A DNA stretch of 64,000 nt from Lentisphaera profundi (GTDB lineage: Bacteria > Verrucomicrobiota > Lentisphaeria > Lentisphaerales > Lentisphaeraceae), in contig NZ_CP117811.1 of NCBI RefSeq assembly GCF_028728065.1, positions 1,736,001-1,800,000 on the forward strand, in the 5' to 3' direction. Below, one piece after another: positions 58,110 to 64,000 of this stretch. Numbering within the stretch: the stretch's first letter is position 1; every line of letters starts with the position of its first letter. The position numbers and the translations under genes were made by a program. The notes beneath the pieces were generated by a model. The model was not told the origin of the DNA and searched no databases. It was given only the letters and a program-made list of their open reading frames with translations.

Positions 58110-59090
58110 TTATTTAAGAGGATTCTGTCCCGTAGCAGGCTGAACAGAGGCTCCACCTGCGTTTTGTAGCTGCTTCATTGCTTCAACTTGTAGACGAATT
58201 TCTTCTAAACGAGCCTTGGATAAATGAAGCTGAACTTTTACCATGCTCTGGTCAACGGCTATACTCATCTCATTTGCCTTGATAGGCGATTGGGGTTTTT
58301 GAAGCTGAGGCGCTACCATCATATTATACATAAACATGAGACCTGCTGCTTGCTCTGCTTTAAAACATTCTGCGTTTAAATTAACAAAAAGTTCACCTTT
58401 GTTCATATCTCCGCTCAGAGCAATCCCCTTGACACTACTCATAGGATTAGGCTGCTGACCAGGCTGTGGATCCGGCTGGTCAGAGGTATCAATTGCAAGA
58501 GCAAAAACACCCTTATTATCTTTCAACAACTTCATTAAATTAGCATTGCTTGTTAAATTAGCCGTACTCGCTACCTGCATCTGTGATTTCACAGCAGCCG
58601 GTGCACCTACAGCCAATAGCTTATCTTTTAACAAAACCATTGCTAGTTCATCCATGCCGACATTAGATTTCTGTTCATTTTTAAGAAGGTATAAACTCTG
58701 GCCCTTAAAGTCCTGTTTCTGGAAATTAACACCTTTATTAGTTTTGATTCCCGCTGCAATGACTTTATCTAAATCTATTGACTTAGATAGCTCAACCAAC
58801 ATGATAGCTGAGTTTTCATTAGGCTGACCAGTGGCGACATCAATATCCATGCTCATAGCGAGTTTTTCACAATCTTTGATACTAAAACCTGTAGCTTTAA
58901 TAAACTGCTGTACTTGCGGGTCTTGATTTGCCGCATCCAAACCTTCCGCAATCAAAGGGATCTGTAAGCTTTTGGCGATATCAAAAAGCATGACCAATTT
59001 ATTACTTGCAGGCATTAATTTAAGCATTTCTTGAGAAGCACTTACAGTCGTCACTAGAAGTAACACAGCTAACATTACTAATTTTTTCAT
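58110..59090 (-). CDS. Secreted protein of unknown function
   Basis: 326 residues, signal peptide MKKLVMLAVLLLVTTVSA, ribosome site ggagaaatgaa. Paralogue of the gene at 56965 (see the parallel segments given there), with a Pro/Gln-rich insertion (DQPDPQPGQQPNP) and a Gln/Ala-rich C-terminus instead of the acidic tail. No motif suggests an activity. It follows rho by 64 bases, with a hairpin between. Confidence 0.62.
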   Translation of the reverse strand: MKKLVMLAVLLLVTTVSASQEMLKLMPASNKLVMLFDIAKSLQIPLIAEGLDAANQDPQVQQFIKATGFSIKDCEKLAMSMDIDVATGQPNENSAIMLVELSKSIDLDKVIAAGIKTNKGVNFQKQDFKGQSLYLLKNEQKSNVGMDELAMVLLKDKLLAVGAPAAVKSQMQVASTANLTSNANLMKLLKDNKGVFALAIDTSDQPDPQPGQQPNPMSSVKGIALSGDMNKGELFVNLNAECFKAEQAAGLMFMYNMMVAPQLQKPQSPIKANEMSIAVDQSMVKVQLHLSKARLEEIRLQVEAMKQLQNAGGASVQPATGQNPLK

Positions 59091-59119
59091 TTCATTTCTC
59101 CTATAAAATAATATATAAA

Positions 59120-59139
59120 GCTCGCTCTTAAGAGCGAGC
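59120..59139 (-). terminator. Hairpin after rho, probable terminator
   Basis: GCTCGCTCTT/AAGAGCGAGC is a perfect 20-base palindrome 16 bases after the rho stop; on the minus strand it is followed by TTTATATAT, a weak T tract. Confidence 0.6.
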
Positions 59140-59154
59140 AGGTTTTTAAATTTA

Positions 59155-61227
59155 TTAAATGTTCATCGTCATTAAGAATTCAACATTTGACTTGGTTTTC
59201 TTTACACCATTAAGAAGAACTTTAATGCCCTCAGTTGTTGGCATAGAAATCACCGTACGTCTCAACTTCCACATAAGTTCTTTTTCTTTAGGATCAAGAA
59301 GAAGCTCTTCTTTACGTGCACCTGATTTTTCGACATTAATGGCTGGGAAGATACGTTTATCAATCATCGACCTATCTAGGCAGATCTCCATATTACCCGT
59401 ACCTTTAAATTCTTCGAAAATCACTTCATCCATTTTTGAACCTGTATCAACAAGTGCTGTAGCTAAGATCGTTAGACTACCGCCCTCTTGAACTCGGCGA
59501 GCTGCACCAAAAAAGCGCTTAGGCTTATGCAATGCATTGGAATCCACTCCACCTGAGAGGATCTTACCTGAGTGAGGCTGAACTGTATTATAGGCTCGAG
59601 CTAAACGTGTAATACTATCTAAAAGCACAACGACGTTCTTACCGTGCTCCACCATTCTTTTAGCTTTTTCAATTACCATTTCAGCAACTTGTACATGACG
59701 TGTTGGTGGTTCGTCAAAAGTCGAACTTATCACCTCACCTTTCACATTACGCTTCATATCAGTCACTTCTTCAGGACGTTCATCAATCAAAAGTACAATG
59801 AGGTGAAAATCAGGATTATTAACTGCAATAGAATTGGCAATGCTCTGCATAAGTACAGTTTTACCTGTACGTGGCGGGGCCACAATCAAACCACGCTGAC
59901 CTGCGCCTACTGGCAAGACTAAATCCAGGACACGCATACTATAGTTGGTTGGCGTCGTCTCCATGTGCATTCGATATTCAGGAAAATCTGGCGTTAGTGA
60001 TTCGAATGGGATTTTATTTTTCTTCTCTTTCGGATCTTCACCATTGATTGCATCAACTTTAATCATTGCGAAGAAACGCTCTTGATCCTTTGCTGCACGA
60101 ACGGCACCCATAACGGTATCACCAGTACGCAAAGAAAAACGCTTTACTTGGTTTGGACTAAGGTAGATGTCCTCTGGACTTGGCATATAGCTGTATTCGG
60201 CCGAACGTAAAAAACCATAACCCTCTTTGCAAACTTCTAAAACTCCGCCACCATACAAAATTCCTTGGTCCGAGGCTTGAGCTTGGAGAATTTGATAAAC
60301 TAACTGCTGCTTACCAATCGAACCAACACCCTCAATTTCCAACTCGTTTGCAAGCTCATTAAGTTCTTGCATTGATTTTTGTTGAATCTCTGTGAGATTT
60401 GCGCCTGGAGTACCGCCCTCGAAAGCCGCTTCTTCTTCTTCAATCATTATATCTTGTTCATGATATGGATTGCGTTTTTTATTGTGATTGCGGTTCTGAT
60501 TCTGGTTTTTGTTATTGCTCTTCCAGTTCTTATTGCGATTATTGGGATTGTTGTTGTTGCGATTATTATTGTTGTTGTTACGATTATTATTGTTGTTGTT
60601 GCGATTTTGATTCGGGTTTGAATTTTGATTCGGGTTTGAATTTTGATTCGGGTTTGAATTTTGATTCGGGTTTGAATTTTGATTCGGGTTTGAATTTTGA
60701 TTCGGGTTTGAATTTTGATTCGGGTTTGAATTTTGATTCGGGTTTGAATTTTGATTCGGGTTTGAATTTCTTTGCTGATTTTGACCAGAACCCGACGACT
60801 GAGCAGAATTATTTCCTGTCTTAGCCACTTCCGGTTTATGATTCTCTTGTGAGTTAGCCGCTTTAGGATTAACCGTTTGTGTTTCTTTAAGTGGAGCTTT
60901 TTCCTTCACTTGTGAATCTTGCTTAGCTACTGGTTTCACTGTTGATTCATTAGTCTTAACTTGAGGAGCTGAGCTACTGCTTGACACTGGAGCTTTTTTC
61001 TCTGTAACTTTCTCTTGAATTTTCACAGCTGGGGGAGCCGTTTTTAGTGCCGACGGAGCACTAGCTTTCTTTGCTGCGGGGGATGCCACTTTCTTAGCAG
61101 CAGGTTTCTTTACTGCTGGCTTTTTTACTACTGGTGTTGCTTCCGCGCTAGCGTTTACTTCTTTAGCCTTAGGTGGACGTCCTCTTTTCTTCGGAGCCGT
61201 AGGTTGTTCAGCATTTTCTTCAGACAT
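59155..61227 (-). CDS. rho: Transcription termination factor Rho with long disordered N-terminal insertion
   Basis: Hexameric RNA-dependent helicase that ends transcription. 690 residues, against about 420 in E. coli. Residues 1-130 are Lys/Ala/Pro-rich; about 150-255 is almost entirely Asn, Gln, Pro, Arg and Ser, with a tandem NPNQNS repeat and N-runs broken by Arg. The core begins near 270: LTEIQQKSMQELNELANELE, the RNA-binding segment EGYGFLRS and Walker A APPRTGKT, then LIDERPEEVTDM and the R-loop/Q-loop parts (SGGVDSNALHKPKRFFGAAR). The core appears intact. Its ATG directly abuts the coaE stop. Such insertions occur in Bacteroidota and other phyla and can promote condensates. Confidence 0.95.
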   Translation of the reverse strand: MSEENAEQPTAPKKRGRPPKAKEVNASAEATPVVKKPAVKKPAAKKVASPAAKKASAPSALKTAPPAVKIQEKVTEKKAPVSSSSSAPQVKTNESTVKPVAKQDSQVKEKAPLKETQTVNPKAANSQENHKPEVAKTGNNSAQSSGSGQNQQRNSNPNQNSNPNQNSNPNQNSNPNQNSNPNQNSNPNQNSNPNQNSNPNQNSNPNQNRNNNNNNRNNNNNNRNNNNPNNRNKNWKSNNKNQNQNRNHNKKRNPYHEQDIMIEEEEAAFEGGTPGANLTEIQQKSMQELNELANELEIEGVGSIGKQQLVYQILQAQASDQGILYGGGVLEVCKEGYGFLRSAEYSYMPSPEDIYLSPNQVKRFSLRTGDTVMGAVRAAKDQERFFAMIKVDAINGEDPKEKKNKIPFESLTPDFPEYRMHMETTPTNYSMRVLDLVLPVGAGQRGLIVAPPRTGKTVLMQSIANSIAVNNPDFHLIVLLIDERPEEVTDMKRNVKGEVISSTFDEPPTRHVQVAEMVIEKAKRMVEHGKNVVVLLDSITRLARAYNTVQPHSGKILSGGVDSNALHKPKRFFGAARRVQEGGSLTILATALVDTGSKMDEVIFEEFKGTGNMEICLDRSMIDKRIFPAINVEKSGARKEELLLDPKEKELMWKLRRTVISMPTTEGIKVLLNGVKKTKSNVEFLMTMNI
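60603..60770 (-). repeat. Nine-copy 18-bp tandem repeat coding NPNQNS in rho
   Basis: The minus-strand coding unit is aattcaaacccgaatcaa; the plus-strand core gattcggg recurs every 18 bases from 60609 to 60753, nine times, without a visible substitution. It encodes successive NPNQNS units in the disordered part of Rho. Perfect identity points to recent expansion. It is followed, towards the core, by Asn runs coded by ttg/att-rich triplets. Confidence 0.92.
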
Positions 61228-61821
61228 TCAAATATCCTTGTTCTTATATGTATTTTTAAATTTTTGACTTAGCTCTTTGCACTGAGCTCTTAAATTTTCT
61301 ATATCAAAATCGTTTATAATGGCAAATCCAGACCTTTCTAATTTTTCATCTTGCGACATCTGGGCTGCTATTCTTGCTTGACTTTCTTCTGGGGTAAAAC
61401 CTCTATCCTTTAAGCGATTGATTCTTATGTCATTGGGGCACCACACGCAAACCGTGGCATCAAAACTCGTGTCCCATCCTGCTTCATGAAGTAAAGGCAC
61501 TGCTACAATATTTATTTTCTCTTCTTGATAATTATTCTTAACTTCGTCTCGGACTTTTTGATGAAGCTCTTTATTGAGCCACTTTAGTTCGACTTCATTT
61601 CCAAAAACTAGCTTGGCAATCTTTTTCTTATCTATCTTTCCTTCAGTAACAATACTTTGACCAAAACGACCAAGTAAGTTTTTTTTAAACTCTTCACATG
61701 ACTGATAAATTTCACTCACTACATCATCGCAGTCTTGAACACTAAAACCAAGTTCATGAAAAAAATTTAAAGCAGTACTTTTCCCGGAGCCGATGCCACC
61801 GGTAAGACCGATTTTAATCAC
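61228..61821 (-). CDS. coaE: Dephospho-CoA kinase
   Basis: Last step of CoA synthesis: ATP phosphorylates the ribose 3'-hydroxyl of dephospho-CoA. 197 residues. P-loop GGIGSGKST at 8-16; other blocks are QDCDDVVSEIY, NIVAVPLLHEAGWD and NRLKDRGFTPEESQARIAAQM (lid region). The stop is followed immediately by the rho start, so the pair is cotranscribed and possibly coupled. Confidence 0.93.
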   Translation of the reverse strand: MIKIGLTGGIGSGKSTALNFFHELGFSVQDCDDVVSEIYQSCEEFKKNLLGRFGQSIVTEGKIDKKKIAKLVFGNEVELKWLNKELHQKVRDEVKNNYQEEKINIVAVPLLHEAGWDTSFDATVCVWCPNDIRINRLKDRGFTPEESQARIAAQMSQDEKLERSGFAIINDFDIENLRAQCKELSQKFKNTYKNKDI

Positions 61822-61884
61822 ATTAAATCTCTCAAATTGGGGGAGAATAAAAACGTAGTTGTCATTTCAACTAAAATTAACGAC

Positions 61885-61926
61885 AAAAGCCGTATAACAT
61901 TATAAGAATAATATTACACGGCTTTT
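61885..61926 (-). terminator. Hairpin between tyrS and coaE, probable terminator
   Basis: AAAAGCCGT (61885-61893) and ACGGCTTTT (61918-61926) form a 9-bp stem around an AT-rich loop with further TAT/ATA pairing. On the minus strand a short T run is part of the stem. It follows the tyrS stop by 34 bases. Confidence 0.65.
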
Positions 61927-61960
61927 GTTTTACAAGCTTTTTAGAGTCTTTTTCTTTAGG

Positions 61961-63235
61961 CTAAGTGAACTTTATTACGGAAAAGTCCTTTTTTCCTTTC
62001 CTAAGAACTAAATACCTTTGATGGATAAGATCATCCTGTACAGGCTTGTACCTAATATCTTTTACTTTTTCATTGTTCAAGCTAATGCCATTACCTTGAA
62101 CCATCTTACGAGCTTCGCCCGAAGATTTACATAAAGTACTTGCAGTCAATAAGGATAACACACCCTCTACTTCATCCAAAGAACTAAAACTAGGGGCTTC
62201 CGTTGCCTTATGCAATGCTTCCATTGTCACTGCATCAACTTCACGAATATCTTCTCGACCAAAAAGTGCGTCCGCAGCAAAAATAGCTTTTTCAACTTCA
62301 GGTTCACCATGAATCATCGCGGTCATTTCCCAAGCTAATGTCTTTTGCGCTTTACGCAAATGAGGCTCTTCTGCAACTGATTTCTCAAGCTCTTCTACCA
62401 CATCTTGAGACAAGAACGTAAAGAACTTAATAAAGTGCATCACATCAGCATCTGCCACATTGAACCAATATTGATAAAAATCATAGGGACAAGTTTGCTT
62501 AGGATCTAACCAAATAGAGCCCCCGGCAGTCTTACCAAATTTAGTACCATCAGATTTCATAATGAGCGGAACCGTCAAACAAAAAGCTCGACTATCAGTT
62601 GAACGGCGAATTAAATCCATTCCCGAGGTCATATTGCCCCACTGATCACTGCCACCAATCTGCAGGGTACAATTATGCTCACGATTTAAGTGCAAGAAGT
62701 CATAGGCCTGTAAAACCATGTAACTAAACTCAGTATACGACAGACCCGCATCTTTACTCTTTAAGCGCGAAGAAACTGAGTCTCTATTCATCATCACATT
62801 AACCGAAAAGTTTTTACCTATATCGCGTAAATACTCAATGATATTGATTTTCGAGATCCAATCATAATTATTAACCAAAGTTGCTGTGTCACTACTAAAA
62901 TCAATAATTTGCTTAAGCTGCGACTTAATACAGTCAACATTATGGGCTATATCATCTGAACTTAAAAGGTTGCGCTCCTGACTTTTGCCACTAGGATCAC
63001 CAATCATGCCAGTTGCTCCACCTGCTAAAGGCAAAACACTGTGACCATAATTCTGAAAACGTCGTAAAGTAATCAAAGGAACTAGGTGGCCTATATGTAG
63101 ACTGTCCGCAGTTGGATCAAATCCACAGTACACACTAACCTTAGCATCCGTAAGATATGAACGGAGTTCATCTTGACCTGATTCTTGGAAAATAAGTCCA
63201 CGCCACTTAAGCTCGTCGTATATATTATCAGCCAT
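61961..63235 (-). CDS. tyrS: Tyrosyl-tRNA synthetase
   Basis: Charges tRNA-Tyr. 424 residues, class I synthetase. HIGH at 47-50 (SLHIGHLVPL), the KMSKS-type motif as KFGKT (SDGTKFGKTAGG), tyrosine pocket segments GFDPTADSLH and QIGGSDQWGNM, and the S4-like RNA-binding tail (SGEARKMVQGNGISLNNEKV). It starts two bases after the asd stop on the same strand, giving an asd-tyrS unit. Confidence 0.96.
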   Translation of the reverse strand: MADNIYDELKWRGLIFQESGQDELRSYLTDAKVSVYCGFDPTADSLHIGHLVPLITLRRFQNYGHSVLPLAGGATGMIGDPSGKSQERNLLSSDDIAHNVDCIKSQLKQIIDFSSDTATLVNNYDWISKINIIEYLRDIGKNFSVNVMMNRDSVSSRLKSKDAGLSYTEFSYMVLQAYDFLHLNREHNCTLQIGGSDQWGNMTSGMDLIRRSTDSRAFCLTVPLIMKSDGTKFGKTAGGSIWLDPKQTCPYDFYQYWFNVADADVMHFIKFFTFLSQDVVEELEKSVAEEPHLRKAQKTLAWEMTAMIHGEPEVEKAIFAADALFGREDIREVDAVTMEALHKATEAPSFSSLDEVEGVLSLLTASTLCKSSGEARKMVQGNGISLNNEKVKDIRYKPVQDDLIHQRYLVLRKGKKDFSVIKFT

Positions 63236-63237
63236 TC

Positions 63238-64000
63238 TTAGTTCTCTAAAAGAAGCTCAGCAATTTGCACTGCATTTAAAGCTGCCCCTTTACGTACTTG
63301 ATCGCCAACTAACCATAACTCTAAGCCATTATCGATAGTAACATCACGACGTAAACGACCAACATAAACAGGATCTTTTCCAGACACATCTAAAGGAGTT
63401 GCCCAAAGGTTCTCATCGCGGTTCTCAAAAACCTCTACACCTGGAGAATCTTTTAAAACTTCATAAGCTTCTTCTATTGTGTAAGGATTATTAAACTCAA
63501 TATTTAAACTTTCAGAGTGCGCACGCATAATAGGAACGCGTATACAAGTAGCTGTCACTTTTGAATCTTCATGAAAGATTTTACTCGTTTCATTCATCAT
63601 CTTTAACTCTTCTTCTACATAGCCATTTTCTTGCATCGGAGAATTATGTGGGAACAAATTAAAAGCGTAAGGCTGATCAATCACTGTATTAGTAAACTCT
63701 TCACCTTTAAGTTTCGCTGCTGTTTCTTGCTCAAGTTCTTGCATCGCCAAGGCACCTGCACCTGAAGCGGCCTGATACGTCGAGCATACAGTTCTTTTCA
63801 CACCAAACTTTTTATGAAGAGGCCACAGTGCCAAAACCATAAGAATTGTTGAGCAATTTGGATTTGCAATAATACCTTTATTCCATTTGATATCTTCTGG
63901 ATTAATCTCTGGAACGACTAAAGGAACTTCTGGATCCATTCTATAATGTGACGTATTGTCAACGACTATAGCACCTGCTTTTACTGCTGAAGGAGCAAAC
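63238..64000 (-). CDS. asd: Aspartate-semialdehyde dehydrogenase, 5' end outside window
   Basis: Reduces aspartyl-4-phosphate to aspartate semialdehyde in the synthesis of lysine, diaminopimelate, threonine and methionine. The frame continues to the window edge (FAPSAVKAGAIVVDNTSHYR before Met-Asp-Pro), so the ATG at 63939 is internal. Visible: the catalytic Cys in IANPNCSTI, STYQAASGAGALAM, and the substrate-binding parts TCIRVPIMRAHSE and VGDQVRKGAALNAVQ. About 254 residues of roughly 335 are present. Confidence 0.95.
   Translation of the reverse strand, partial: FAPSAVKAGAIVVDNTSHYRMDPEVPLVVPEINPEDIKWNKGIIANPNCSTILMVLALWPLHKKFGVKRTVCSTYQAASGAGALAMQELEQETAAKLKGEEFTNTVIDQPYAFNLFPHNSPMQENGYVEEELKMMNETSKIFHEDSKVTATCIRVPIMRAHSESLNIEFNNPYTIEEAYEVLKDSPGVEVFENRDENLWATPLDVSGKDPVYVGRLRRDVTIDNGLELWLVGDQVRKGAALNAVQIAELLLEN

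Noticed and set aside
60603-60770. Possible CRISPR array because of evenly spaced repeats
   Set aside because: The 18-bp units are directly tandem without spacers and are in frame within rho; no cas gene nearby.
60379-60824. Plus-strand open frames with Phe/Asp/Ser/Gly/Leu repeats and hydrophobic stretches
   Set aside because: They are antisense readings of the repeat array and Asn runs in rho; an 18-bp repeat keeps all frames open.
1-64000. tRNA, rRNA, riboswitch or complete transposase gene
   Set aside because: All intergenic stretches were read for cloverleaf-like or conserved RNA sequence and for transposase frames; none was convincing.

Overview
This window looks like chromosome from a marine Gram-negative bacterium of the PVC group, most likely Lentisphaera or a close relative (phylum Lentisphaerota). 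This is inferred from gene content, not from a marker gene. The signs are an AT-rich sequence; ECF-type sigma factors paired with membrane Ser/Thr kinases of the planctomycete/lentisphaerote kind; a prepilin-like protein with the H-x-DG C-terminal motif that is strongly expanded in these phyla; secreted fucosidase and beta-helix polysaccharide enzymes; an Mrp sodium/proton antiporter; and outer-envelope genes (hldE-like, exbB/exbD, lipoproteins). No rRNA, tRNA, CRISPR array, complete insertion sequence or prophage was seen.

Layout. 1-3433: the end of nadC, queE with a TTG start, and a large single-pass membrane protein with a low-complexity cytoplasmic half and a LamG-like outer domain. 3670-10053: a carbohydrate operon with a GH29 alpha-L-fucosidase and two parallel beta-helix proteins, closed by a terminator. 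10100-11120: a non-coding, locally GC-rich patch packed with tiny hairpins, followed by the remnant of an SGNH-type hydrolase. 11122-14813: prepilin-like gene, Ser/Thr kinase and convergent ECF sigma factor. 14923-22736: ppdK, two small membrane proteins (one with a RanBP2-type zinc finger), ldhA, an aldo/keto reductase and a fucP-type transporter. 23181-28691: a complete, tightly overlapping mrpABCDEFG operon. 28944-33969: a coupled operon of a secreted propeller-like protein, a trypsin-like protease and a secreted unknown. 34083-38928: an HldE-like protein with a degenerate nucleotidyltransferase site, L,D-transpeptidase, accA, redoxin and a DsbD N-domain protein. 38962-47766: thiD on the other strand, then pilT-pilC, two TPR proteins and exbB-exbD-exbD. 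47767-48172: a spacer with a T10G12 tract and a GGA-rich hairpin. 48173-52332: a second sigma/kinase module followed by a membrane glycoamylase-like protein. 52520-64000: mostly minus-strand housekeeping genes (secG, tpiA, cbiX-like, rho, coaE, tyrS, asd) with one serine hydrolase on the plus strand and a pair of paralogous secreted proteins.

The genes suggest an organism that breaks down fucose-containing polysaccharide outside the cytoplasm, imports L-fucose through FucP and can ferment (LdhA, aldo/keto reductase, PPDK). Two paralogous sigma/kinase modules with leucine-rich kinase tails are the most distinctive regulatory feature. The linkage of ExbBD, TPR proteins and PilT/PilC is the most distinctive envelope feature. 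The HldE-like protein has lost the HxGH site of its second domain, and Rho carries a long Asn/Gln-rich insertion.
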